Source of the DNA: Vitellaria paradoxa | Taxonomy: Eukaryota; Streptophyta; Magnoliopsida; Ericales; Sapotaceae | Length of the DNA: 64,000 bases | NCBI GenBank assembly: GCA_019916065.1 | Contig: CM034233.1 | Span: 51,274,447 to 51,338,446 of the forward strand | Direction of reading: 5' to 3' | Shown: positions 19,961-32,400 of the stretch, piece by piece | Layout: every line of letters begins with the position of its first letter | Numbering within the stretch: the stretch's first letter is position 1 | Position numbers and translations under genes: made by a program | The notes under the pieces: model-generated | What the model was told of the DNA's origin: nothing | Seen by the model: only the letters and a program-made list of their open reading frames with translations | Database searches by the model: none

Positions 19961-22900
19961 TCACCTGGATTCAATGGCATAAGATTCAGAGCCTCTCAGG
20001 AATGATCGGCGCCACCATATCTGGAATGCTTTACTCAGATTCGGGCATTCCGTGCCATGCTTGGAGAAACACCGGAACCATTCCATAAACAACACGTATT
20101 GCTGCTTCAACGGAAGAGTAAGGAGTGCCTGCCCCATGGCTTCCTCCAACACCCTCATGTCTAGCCCTTTTCTGCACCTTTGTAACCAACCAAAGTCCAA
20201 CAGCATTGGACCAAACCAGGCCTTAAGTAGCCCTACCCTTGCTTCTGACTGGCACTGCAATTTTCTGGTCCCCAGAGCAATGAATAACATGGCTGAAATC
20301 CGGCTAAGCTCGTACCTAACCATTGGAGATGCACTGTCATGCATTCTAAGCAACTCTCCTTGATCTGCCCACATATCCACAAAGTCCTCAGCCATTTGCC
20401 TATCAAGCAGAATCTCTAGAAGCCAGTTGATATTGTCAACCTGCTTGGAGACGCATTCAACCAAAGGCCTTCCTGTCTCCTTTTTTGATAATTTCACGCA
20501 GCTATTAGGACTGGAGGCCTCAAACAAGTTAATCAAGGAACTCAGACAAGACTGGCAAATGGCGTAAAGATCCTCCTTGTTAATGTCCGCATAATTCTTC
20601 TCATAGACTGAGCTTTTGCATAGGAGGCCCCTTACCAAGGACTTCAGTTCATTTCTTGCATTGGTATCGGTACAAACAGTAATAGAACAAACCAGCTGCC
20701 TAGCCAATTTTTGTTGGGAATCTGCTGAGTCCATGGAATAGAGTCGAGCCAAGATGTCTCTTGTTGCTGCTTCATCAAACTTAAACCTAATAAACAGGCT
20801 CCTCAGTTTCTCCTCTTCTTCCTCACTCCAAGGCACTGCCTCAAGATATTTTAAACAGGACGAAACACCTTTAGTGAACATAATGCCTGCTGATACCTAA
20901 CATTGACAATAAAAATAGCTTGTCATTATTCATGATAAAACCTTACAACCTGAAAAATCAACAAAAAGCCATACGCAGCATTGAGGATGTCAGCAAAGTC
21001 CCAAGTCCCACATTCCCTATATCATGGCTTTACTCTCCATATAAAAGCCTTGGACAACCCTCACCTTGTAAGTCGGTTTTCAGGGTTGAGTTAGGCCATT
21101 TCTTCTAACAGAGGAATATCTCCATCAATTTGGAATTGCTAAACACAAACATATACTACAAGTTTTCCTTGCTTCTTTGCATATGAAATTAATCATGTTT
21201 AGCAAATTAACACAGCTGTGGAAGCTACATTAAGTTCTGATGGTATATCAATTCTTTCTTCCTTATGAGATGTGAGCAATATAAATGGCTGATCTCTTTT
21301 GCAGAAAATAATGTCCAAATGTAATGGACACTTTTTTATTTATTATTTGCAATTTCTTATCATTTGTTTTCAACTTATATTTTACTACTTTGTACCATTC
21401 ATACTTCAGATACGATGGAAGCTACAATTTTCATATACTAATTTGATGCCTTAATTTTTAGATCTATTTACGTTGCATTTTCCAAGACTATCTATGCATA
21501 GGTTAACCGAATAAAGAATACCACTCTATCCTTCAAACAATTTCACTAACAATGGAATAGAAAATCTAGTTGTTAAGACACCCATCCTCAGACTATGCAA
21601 GATGCCACATGTGTGGTTGTTAAAATCTCAATCTTAATCGTAAGATTTTATCATGTTAGGGTGAGAAAACATGGTGAATCGCATACAAAATCTTAATGAG
21701 GGCAAAATAAGTAACATCTCAAATTTATAGATAGTTTTACCGATTTTAAAAGTTGAGGAGTTTGTGTAATTTTGTTAAACAAAATAGACTTTTATGGGTT
21801 TCAATTAAAATAAACTCTTACAGGTTTTTTTGTTTTCAAGTGAGAGGCAATAAATGTTTTGCCTTATTTTGGTTACTTTTTCTAGTATATTTCTTTGATT
21901 ATGTAACATTAATCTTCACTATACTATACTAGTTAAGGATTATGCGCATTGTTCTACCAAATTAACTACCATAAATTAAATATAGCAAGTTACAAATACA
22001 TTTCTAATCCTACAAAATTAAGCTAAAATGAAGCAAATATTTTAATTTTAATTCTATATGTCACATCAAACACTTTAAAAGTTTCTACTATAGCATCTAA
22101 TAAAGAAAATTTTCCACAACGACATATCGTTGTTGCAAATATCTCTTACATTTATGCTATATTTTTTAGAGGATTATTTAGTCTGTCGTTAATCGTTTGA
22201 TTGACTCATTTCAACTATTTACCTCTGCAAGGCCGATGTGAGACCTATCGAAATGCATAGTTAAGATGCGATGCTATCATTTCTCTACTTGTTAAATCAT
22301 TTTTTAATATTTTTTGGCTGCAAGATGGGAATCATTCTTCTAATGAGCATTGCAAACTCAATTCCTTTGAAAAATCCTTTTCACATTTTTAGCTATAAAG
22401 CAAGTTTCTTTCTACTTAGACAACACAATTATATCAAATTGGAAGCTCTAAATGAAGAATTGTAGTATAATAAACTATGTTTCCATGTGATAGATTGTAG
22501 GTAAAATCTTACGATTTTACAATTAAATTTTTCAGACACTCCCGTGTGTTAGAATCTCAATTTTAACAACCTTGGCTCCATTATTTTACATAAAGACTAT
22601 CAACTGGAAAATTGGTCCTTTCCATAACAAAGCTCTGAATCGCACATGCACCACTTCTAGTACAATCGTATAAGGAAACATTAATGGTGTTGGTGAAGCC
22701 TTAATTTGATGAGGATTTTTTTAATTTTCTATAATAAATTTCAACCACCCACCATTTCAAATATTGCATGAAATAACTTCCAAAAACTAATCCTAATTAA
22801 GTAATTTTGACACCTTAAATTATTAACCGCCACAATTTCATTTTCCTTTTATACCATTGACCAGCTAGATTACACAAATAAAGTGATAATCACTTGTATT

Positions 22901-23738
22901 TTATAAAACCACACATGTAAACACATTTCCAAAGATGAAACGTTTCGATGGTTTAATAGAGACAACTATAAGGAATCAAAGCGCAAGATAGGTTTCAAGG
23001 AGGAAAGTATTAATCCAAGAGACTAACCTCGAGTATATTGATGGACCGATACACACCAGCCTTCAGTAGCCTCTTAGTGATGTCTTCCTCAAACATCAGT
23101 TCAATGGTCTCCCGAAACACATTCAAGTTATCCACCTCAGGAACCTCAATCCTACACAGGTTTGCAGCCGAACCACACGAACCCTTCCGGTAATCGGCAA
23201 TCAAGTCGGCAAAAACCGAACTATTACCACTCAACACCTCCGAATTCAGCTCCAGCACCAAAGTGCCTCCATTCTTTCCCTTCAAGCTCAACCTCACATC
23301 GAACATTCCCAAACTACTACCCTCCTCCTTCGAAATGTCAGCCAAACCTAAGGAACCCTCCGGTGTCGGCGTCTTCGCCGCACGGGCAGATCTCGCGCGC
23401 GAATTAGCATTAGCGATCGGGGAGGGCTGAGAAACGGTAATTTCTTGAGGGGAATCGACGGGTTCGGAGTCGGTGATGGGGGAGACTCGGCCGGGGGACA
23501 AGATCCGGCGGGGGTCAATCCGACCGACCAAGCCGAGGCGGGTGCTCTGAGGAGAGCTGGGGAAGGAACCGGCGGATTTGGAGGGCGTTTCTTGCTTAGG
23601 AGGAGGAGGTTTGGAGTGGGAGTAGTGGACGGAGCTTTCGGGACTGCGGGGCGGGTCGGTGAAGGAGCAGCACCATGAACGAGGGCGCGGCGTCCTCTGA
23701 CGGCGGCCGTGGGGTTTCCGACGAGTTGAGGAGTCCAT
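19961..23738 (-). CDS. BTB/POZ domain protein, At2g13690/At1g63850-like
   Basis: Two exons: 23,028-23,738 and 19,961-20,896, separated by a 2,131-bp phase-0 intron (donor GAG|GTTAGT, acceptor TTAG|GTATCA). Together they encode 548 residues. ATG 23,736-23,738 is chosen because the basic start with a WCCSF motif (residues 22-26) is typical of this plant family. Residues about 30-140 are proline/serine-rich and probably disordered. The BTB fold covers about 146-250 (FDVRLSLKG onward) and crosses the splice site. The C-terminal half is helical and has no NPH3 signature. BTB proteins commonly dimerise and act as adaptors for CUL3 ubiquitin ligases; that role is family knowledge, and the target is unknown. 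It is intact, with no stop or frameshift. The length suits the family (about 540 residues). Confidence 0.88.
20897..23027 (-). other. Intron of the BTB/POZ gene
   Basis: The boundaries are GT-AG and keep the reading frame. The interior is AT-rich with no recognisable exon. The longest ORFs inside (20,920-21,108 and 22,271-22,465 on the plus strand) have no coding character. Confidence 0.8.
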
Positions 23739-24263
23739 TCCGGGGCGTCAGATTGTTACAATGTGGGTCCGATCAGGAGCTCCACACTATACTCCACAGA
23801 GAGACAGAGAGTGAGAGATTAGGTTATGCGCATTGGGAAAGATGGATTTGTTGGTGTGGGTTTTCTTGGAATTGGTGGGATTCCGATTCTCGTTACTTTC
23901 CTTCCGTTTCGGACCGGTTTATGAAATTTAGACAGTTCATCCATTTTAACATTTTTTTGAGAAAAAAAATTATTTATTTTTACTATATAATTTAAAAAAA
24001 TAATAAACTCACTTCTCATTTAACTTTCTCGATTCCACGTTACCCTTTTTATTCAAGTTGTGGAATAGAAAAAGTTAATGAAAAAGTACCGATCTTCTCA
24101 GTTAAATGATTTATATATATATATATATATATATAAAACTTAAAACTCACTAAATTTTATTATTTAAATTAATTTTATTTTATTACATAATATGTGTTAA
24201 ACACGAAAAACAAAATTTTAAAAGTTGGTTACCTCCATCACTCTAGTTGGCACATGTATCTTC
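23739..24263 (-). promoter_or_regulatory. 5' region and probable promoter of the BTB/POZ gene
   Basis: A GA-rich tract (CACAGAGAGACAGAGAG, 23,795-23,815 on the plus strand) of the kind found in plant 5' untranslated regions lies within 80 bp of the start codon. A TA microsatellite at 24,113-24,134 is further upstream. No convincing TATA box could be fixed. Confidence 0.35.
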
Positions 24264-24939
24264 GGTAGTGTTTTGGAGTGGTAAAAAAAAAAATGGTTTG
24301 AAGTAACTTTTGAGATTTACTATTTTTAACCCAAATTATATTTTTTAAGAATGAATAGTGTAAATTTTAGACTTTTACGTGAAAATATTAGATAGAGAAC
24401 TGTGAGAACGGTTTTTTTTTTTGTCAATTCCAACGAATTTATATTAGAATTTTTTTTAGGTAGCGTTTGAAGTGATAAAAAATAAGAAAAAATGTGATTT
24501 GGAGTAAAAAAAAGACGTTTGGTATTTTTTTTCAAATCGTATTTTTTTGGAGATGAACAGTGCCAAAACCGTTCAAACAGTTTCCCAAATACATTATAAC
24601 GGATTCAAAAAAAATGTTTCTTCTCTCTCTAAACAAAGCCAAAAACGTTAGAACGACCTTCCAAATCCGTTCTAACGGATATAAAAAAATAGAGATAAAT
24701 TAGCGACAATAGTACTCGTTTGAAAGCTTTCGACGCAAAGAATATGATTATGAAAAAAAAAATTTCGCACTCGGTTAATCTCGTTACAAATTTTCTATTT
24801 TTTTAGTAAAATATTAAAAATTTTTGAAATTAGTAAAGGCAGAAAAAGTAAAAGTGTGATAGAAAATTTTAGTGAATTATAAAGGTTGTTGGAGTTTTAA
24901 TAGACTTTTATAGAATTTCTTAGCACTCCAAACACACCA
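24264..24939. mobile_element. Possible MITE or nested MITEs
   Basis: The left end GGTAGTGTTTTGGAGTGGTAA resembles the reverse complement of the right end TTAGCACTCCAAACACACC. A second end-like string GGTAGCGTTTGAAGTGATAA occurs inside at about 24,460, suggesting two nested copies. No target duplication is clear. Confidence 0.4.
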
Positions 24940-27866
24940 TTAATGGTTAAACTTTTTGACTTTTACGTAAATAAAAAAAAAAATTGAAAAGAGAATTCTT
25001 GAAAATGGTTTTCTATTTCGTTCTCACGAATTTATTTCAAATTTATTAAAATTTATTGAGAAGTTATTGAGCCTATAAAAAAGTTGTTGGAGTTTGTGAA
25101 AAAGGCATCGGAGTTATGAAGTGGGCAAAATGTGTTATAAAATTTTAAAGATTTTAAAAAATTTTTGTTAATTTTTAACAAACTCTGCCGAGCAGACCGT
25201 CTAATTCGACTATTCTTTCTTTTTTAATCACACATATTAGGTAATTTGTCACTGGACATGCCTATTAGGCTGGCCCGCTTCAATTATATATACAGACCCA
25301 ACTTTACAGCAACATCTCGCTCACCAACGTAACCAAACCACTATTTGCAAAATCTTACAGAAGCTTTTTTTCTTTCTTTTTTTTCTTTTTTTCTCATTCA
25401 CATATTACAAAAAAACAAAAAAAAAAAAGGAGTAAGGTTGATTTCAACTTATTCGTAAGACTACTGAGATTATAGAAAACCCATTCTCAAATTATGCATT
25501 TAGTTAATTATTTTTTCCCTTATAAAAGATGCAACATCAAAATGTAGTTTTAAAAATGTCTAAGAAAGAACTTTTAAAAGACACATCTTCAAAATACATT
25601 TTCAATAAACTTATATTTAGAATTAAAACCCTAGTCACCTTCATCCATGACAGGAACCTAAACCCTTGATTTCAAGTCACATATGTGCGCAGGTGCAAAA
25701 CTCTAAACCTTTGATTCAAAGTCTCTCATGACATGCAAATACAGACAGGAGAGTTAAAGTTTGTTTGAGCTTAATAAAGAGTTCAAAGATAAATATTATA
25801 AAAAAAAAATAAGCTAAATAAAAGGTTTAAAGGCAAAATAAGTTAAATTAAAAAAAAAATTATAAAATCTTTTTCTTAGGAGTTATTGTCTTGTACAGTG
25901 ATATATGTAAATACATATGATGTAAAAATTGCTTGCCTTTTTTTTTTCTTTTTCTTTCTTTTATTTTGCTGGAAAAATTATTTTTTTTTCTTTAGTATTT
26001 CATCTCACAACTGCCATAGAAGAATAAATCCATTATCAAGAGAAGTTGAGGACTTGTAACTAAACCCACAGTAAATCCATTATTTACTTCTTCGTACTTC
26101 CATGGTATAAATTGGAGGTTTATGCCTCATTTTGAGAGATAATTTTGCTAAAATATTGTAATTAAGAAACGGCTTGGATTCACATGCAAATATGTTTCTG
26201 TTCTCATTGAAAATAGAAAATGACATTTGTTTGGCCCATTGCTCTCAAGAAATATTTTCAAAATTTGAAATAAAATGTTTTCCGGAAACATTATGATTAC
26301 ATTGTTATTTGTTCTTTTTTTCTTTTTTCCGATTAGAAATACTAATATATATATATATATTTCAAATAATAGATTTATGAGAGCTCTGTTTTTTGAAAAC
26401 TACACCAACCAAGCCTACGGTAATTTTTATTGTGCAAAATTAATCACTTGTCATCAAACCTTCTTCAGTTGTTCATTTTATTTATTTATTTATTATTATT
26501 ATTATTATTTTTTTGGGGGTAAATCGCGAAACCTTATATTAGTCTAAAACAAGGATTTGTAGTCATGCATGCCATTGTAGGTTTGGCCAATGTTCTCAAA
26601 GCTATTTTGTAAATATTAAGGTAGTCAGTAAAATTCCAACCCGTGATTCTTTTTTATTTTTTTTTTCCGATAAAATTCTAAAATATTAATGTAGTCACAA
26701 AAATGAGAATATTTCCTTGCATGATTTGTGCCAATTCATTATTTAAATTTATTTTCATCTGGAATCAAAATAATATCCTAGTTGGTGCCCTTGGAAATAT
26801 AACAGAGAAATCAAAATCGGAGGACCAAACTAAGCCACCGAAGCATCAACGGGCAAGATTTCGCAAAATCTTGACTAATCTCAAAGCAATCAAAGTAAAG
26901 GTTATGCATCTCCCGATTAAAATTATGAAACTACACAACACATTGATCAAAATAAAAGAAAAACTGACGAAGGCGCCATATCACTAGTAATACACGCCAT
27001 GACAACTTGCTAAGCTCCACCCCTTGGCTCCGGCTACAAATTGAAAGTACCCTCTTCCTCCTCCCAATCTCATAGACCCCTCCCTCAGTCCATTTCCTCG
27101 ATCGAGAGAACTTTCTAGCAGTAAAGCCTGGCTTCAATGACCTTTCAAGGCGAAGAAAATGTGAAACCCCACCTAACGGCGGCCACCTAAGCAAGCAATC
27201 AGGGCAGTAAACCCCTGACCTATTCGCCACTCTAATTGTTGAATTGTCATATCAGCACACCGTAATGTTGTTTTCAGAAAGTATGCCATGTGATTGCCAT
27301 ATCAATGAACCTATGACATCAGAAATCTCGATAGCACGTACGAGAGTGTGTGTGCGTGTATCAAACTTTTCATTCTATACCAGACCACACAATTGTTATG
27401 TTGTTCGAGAGAGTGCGCTTTACGTTTGCGATATCATGGATCTCTCACATCAAAAATTTGCATATGACCTTTTCATACTGCCATTGCACAGCCATAATGC
27501 CGCCCAATTGAAAGTATGGCCAGCAACTACATAGAACTTGCGCATAAAAATACATTTTAAGTTTTTGAATAACTAACTGTCATTTCATACATTAGTCATA
27601 CACAACTGTCATTTTTCTCAATAAGAAAATACACTTTCTGTTAGCCCTTATAATGAATATCTATCTCAAGTCAAAACATGCACGATGCCCCCTCATCCCC
27701 TATCCATATCATAATACATATATACATAGACAACTCTCAACTAGGACTCAACCATTTGTTAGGAAGGATAGAAACGAGATAAATCCAACCAAATTTTAAT
27801 TTATTTATACTATAACTCGAACTATTGATAATGAGCTCTAGCTAAAACTCAACTTAAACTTCTTTT
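24940..27866. other. Intergenic DNA, no recognised gene
   Basis: The stretch is mostly AT-rich with TA (26,344-26,361) and TTA/TTTA (26,478-26,510) simple repeats. A less AT-rich block at about 26,780-27,540 contains ORFs on both strands (26,931-27,230 minus, 27,244-27,534 plus). Neither shows a domain, splice structure or family match that I recognise. Confidence 0.5.
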
Positions 27867-27869
27867 TAA

Positions 27870-29010
27870 GGGGCCGATTGGATGCAACGAAATATGACCT
27901 CCATAAATAAATACATCCTTATAAGTTTTGATATGATATTTTTTACTTGATTTGAGAAACAAAATTTCTTCCCTCTAAAAATTCTCCCTTCTTAATCTTA
28001 GAAGAAAATATATTATTTTTAAAAAAAGTTTAAACTCTCAAAAAATTATCCCTCCTTATATAAACTAAATTGAACCATTATGCCCCTTCTCACCTACAAA
28101 ATGTATTTTATATTAGATATAAATTCTTTTTTTTTCTAATGAAAAAATGTATTAAAAAATTATATTAATAAAAATAAAAAAAAATATAATTTTTTTCTAA
28201 ACAGCGGGTCGTATGATTAAAAAAATATATTTTTTTCCAAATAGGAGATGATATAATTTTAAGATAATAATATTATTTTTTAACAAATTTATACAAAATT
28301 ACGTATATATTGATATTTTTTAAATAAGGAGAAAAAATAAACGACTAAAGAAACTTCGAATAAATTGAGATGTTATTGTATACGAAACTAATTTATATAT
28401 TTTATAAAGTTTAATTTATTAATAACATAATTTATAAAATTTTGCCCGCGGGGGGTTAATTTTTAGCTAGGGTTTGGGCTAACTAAAAATTATCCCCCTT
28501 CAAGTGAATAAATTTTTGACCTTTTTAACCTTCGTTAATGGTATTGTTAACTTGATTAAAATAAATATAATGTTAATAAAAAAAATAATAGATAAGCCAA
28601 CAAGTCAAAATAAACATAATTAAAAAAATTAGATAATAACCAACCATTCAAAAGTATATATTTAAAAAAAGTTTTTTAAATAAATTTATAAAAAATTAAA
28701 TTTTCAATGAAATAAATAATATAACTTCAAATTGTCCCAAAATAATTAAATAGAGTGAATTTTACAATTTAATATTTAATTTAATAGGTAACCAAGTTTG
28801 GGACATCACAAGGACAAAAGAGTCATTTGACTCTTTTTATCATCATTCACCTTCTCTTATTTATAAAACATCCAAACCAAGTCAAAAATTATCCCCCTTC
28901 ATAAACATCACATCAATGTGGGCCAACCCTCTAAAAATAATATTCCCTCTTATCTTATACCCCCTCTAAAACTTATCCTTCTAAAATTTTAGCACCATCC
29001 AATCGGCACC
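27870..29010. mobile_element. Non-autonomous TIR transposon with TAA target duplication, 1,141 bp
   Basis: The terminal inverted repeats are GGGGCCGATTGGATG (left) and CATCCAATCGGCACC (right), 15 bp with one mismatch. They are flanked by TAA on both sides (27,867-27,869 and 29,011-29,013). A TWA-type 3-bp duplication and a GGG-starting TIR point to the PIF/Harbinger (Tourist-like) group. No transposase ORF is present. Inside, 28,450-28,498 forms a near-perfect hairpin (TTAATTTTTAGCTAG paired with CTAACTAAAAATTA). Confidence 0.75.
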
Positions 29011-29457
29011 TAAGTTCAAACTCAACTTAGTAAAAAAAAATTTAAGTTTGAGATCAACTCGTGAATAACTCAATTAGACCAAAATGTCATTTTAGTCTAA
29101 AATATAATAAATAAAATATTATAAAAAATAAAAATATACAAAAAATTTATAGAATTATGATTGGGTTGGACGAGCCTAACTGCTTAGGAGATGAAGCATC
29201 CCTCGGCCTAATTTCCAGTAGCCAGTTCTCTGTTTAAATCTTTGGTCCAAAAACAACCCAATCCAATAAAATAACCAGACCAACAGTAAACCCATCCAAC
29301 GAAATCAGTTAAAATGTTAGATAATAGGAAAGCTAAGCACGGTCACAGTGGTGCAATCTGTACCATTACTTTGGTGGGTCCACTGTGGGCAACCACTTGG
29401 ACAACTCAAATTGCACAGTTGTGAGTACTAATTAGAGGTACTAATTAGAGGTGCATT

Positions 29458-32400
29458 TTAGACTATCATTTTATCAACCCGATAATGTCGACACACATTA
29501 GAACTAACCAATATTCTAAGCTTATGAGAGACAACAAATTTGCAAGCATACCTGCCAAGTTCCGTAAATACAGTAGTTAAAAAGGCACACATCAAAGCAG
29601 AGATCCTTACAAAGAGAAAGAAGAAAACTGCAATTCCACTGGCTTGTTCGACCACTTTTTCCCCAAAACCCATCCTAGGCAGGTTGCACATGCAACACAG
29701 AAAGGGAGACTCCTCCAACTTTTCTGACAAAGCGTCCTTAGTGCACCCACCACTCCGAGCCACCTCGGCCTTGACATGGAAGGAGGAGCCACCATCATTA
29801 GCAGAACAGATAATAGTTTCCTGGAATCTTTCAGCCCCATTACCAGGAACAAGGTGCTCTTCAGCTGATGCTGGACGAGCAGGAATGGACTCCAACAAGT
29901 GTTGGAGTCTTGAGTAGGATTTTCTTTGCTGCTTTCCTGATACCAAATGTAACAAACAAATGACAAATAATAAATGAGGATCACTGTGCCATAGAGAACA
30001 GGTAAGAGAACAACAAAGGCTGCAGCAAGTACCTGCAGCACCTTCTGACCATAACTAAGAGGTAAATGTACCCATGTCACAAAAGTCTACATGTGAACAC
30101 AAACATAAATCATTCTACAGAAAAAAAAAAAGAAAAGAAAAGAAAAAAAAAAAAAAAAACCAAAAGGCAGGAGAACAGAATCAGAAACAAAATACGACCT
30201 TCCTTACAAGGTGCTGGAAAATGTGACTTAATTACCTTCACAGCAACCAAAATAGACAAACAAGGTACAAAGCACCTATATATGTCACACTTTATCATAA
30301 CACCAGTAATTCCCACGTTTCTCATATTTTTCCTACATTAGACTTAGAAAATAGAACTAAAACACATGTTGCTTTCAACCATCAGAATTGTCTTGGAAGA
30401 TAGCAAAATCTACCTTGATTCTGGTCTTGCATTGTATGACTAGCTCCCTCTATTTCGCAAGGAGTGACATTTGCACTGTGTGTCGGAGCAAACACTGGGT
30501 TTCCACTTCCCAAGATATCATTATCCTGGATTGGTGACAATTTAAAATTAGTAAAATAAAATATTGAACAAGGGAAAATTTATCTCCATATATTCAAGGA
30601 AAAAGAAAAAGCATGGGAACATTGGACTGTTAAACTCACCTTCTGGAACACATCAAAATGGTCCCCACGCCCATTATATCCTTCTGAAAGCAAAGGTAAG
30701 TGGTTCAAGGCGGCAACAGGTCCAGTCGTGCCAAAAGAATCAACTGTGCAACCATTTTGTTGCAAAGAATTACAATAGTGGGAGGATTCACAAAAATTAT
30801 CAACGAGAAAGTTCCCAGATTCAATGTTTTCAGGAGGGTGTAATGGGTTCTCAAGATCAATCAGCTCCAAATATTCTAGATCATTGCCTGGATGCATTGA
30901 ACTCCAATCCCATCCAGTTGTGTGATGGATTGAAAAATTGCATCCACCTCCAGACAACTCTGCACACTTTCCAAGGTGCCCTAACTCACTGTATATTTCA
31001 TTACCGTCCAAACAAGCTAAACCTTCAGTAGTTTTCACATTAACAGGATTCTCCACCTGAAGCCAAAAACAATAAATTGTCTGTTAAACAGGTTAATATT
31101 TTAATGAAAAATTTAACCATTTCCCAACCCTCACCCCCTTCAAATAAATAAATAAATAAATAATAATTACAATTATAATTATAAAGATAAAAGGAAAAAC
31201 TACAAATATTAGGAATTGTAGAAGGCTGCTGCAAGTACTAGCCACTTGGAAAAGGACATGATTCATGTTCAACATTGTGGCAACATTCAGCACTTACAAT
31301 AAATAAGGGCTCCGTTTGGAGCTCTCCCAAATAAAATAAAATCTTACAAATTTCTACAAACACGAATTACAAGACAGTAAAATTAAAATTCTTCACTCAC
31401 TGCACGAATTACGAGATATTTACTTTTACAATTTTATTTTATACACTTTTATACAACTCCAAACACACATAAGATTGAGGAAGGATGGACACAGAATTAG
31501 AAATGTACTTCTATATGGAAAGCCGGGTTAGAATATCAATCAATAAAAACGCAATTCAGCTTTTTTACTTTTTTCATTATTTGATTGCATGTAAGTCATG
31601 CTTTAATTGAACTAAATCCAACATGAAGTCATAAATTACCCACACAAAACATAAAGATGACAGAACAGTGGATAACCAACATTTTGTAAGCAAAAAATAC
31701 GAAATATCAAGTCATCTCTCACAGAATTATTTTTACGAAAAATTAAAAAAGCCAATTACTTGGGCTTGTGAGTCACTTGAACCATGCTTGTCACGGACAT
31801 CAATAGTTCCCTTTTTCACAAGAAAATAATTATATTAAGAAAATGAAAGAACATTGGTTAAGCATTTCTCAAAAATATCATCATCATGTAGACAAGAAGC
31901 ATCCAATGAATAACAGAATAACAGTCCCCCAGTCACCAAAAGTCAAGAATGTTCATCCCATTTAATTCATTTTTGCTTTTTTTCCCCTTTCTTTTTCTTC
32001 TTTTTCATGCATGGGGGCAAGAGGGAAGATAAAATAAATAAATAAATCCCCGGGGGGGGGGGGGACTACAGCGATTCTCATTCGAAAAAGAATGTCATTT
32101 CACCAGCAGCGAGTTACACACCTTGTCATTGTCATTCTGATCAGGAAGTAAAGACACATCATCAGTGAACATGCCGAGCAAGGAATCTATGTGATCTTCA
32201 TCATTATCTGGGGCATATGGAGGCAATACAGGAGCTGAAGATGCAGCTTTTGACGTATGTGGCTCGGATAAACCACTAATTACGCTACCAGGAACAAACA
32301 TGCTTATGACAGATTCATTGTTGCCCGGATTTGCTGGTGGAGGCAGACTAACAATTGGCAAAGATTCTGCACAGACTTCATCATCATTTTCCCATTCTTC

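Noticed and set aside
19876..20363. Plus-strand ORFs opposite BTB exon 2
   Set aside because: Antisense shadows of a well-supported exon.
23162..23995. Plus-strand ORFs opposite BTB exon 1
   Set aside because: They arise from the GC-rich, serine/proline-rich exon on the minus strand; no independent coding evidence.
26931..27534. ORFs of 99 and 96 codons on opposite strands
   Set aside because: Less AT-rich than the surroundings, but with no motif, splice pattern or family resemblance; left as unassigned sequence.
29540..29917. Plus-strand 125-codon ORF
   Set aside because: Antisense to NAC exon 7, whose frame joins correctly to exon 6.
29607..30080. Minus-strand ORF in another frame over NAC exon 7
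   Set aside because: It crosses the exon acceptor and uses a frame that does not join to exon 6 (phase 1).
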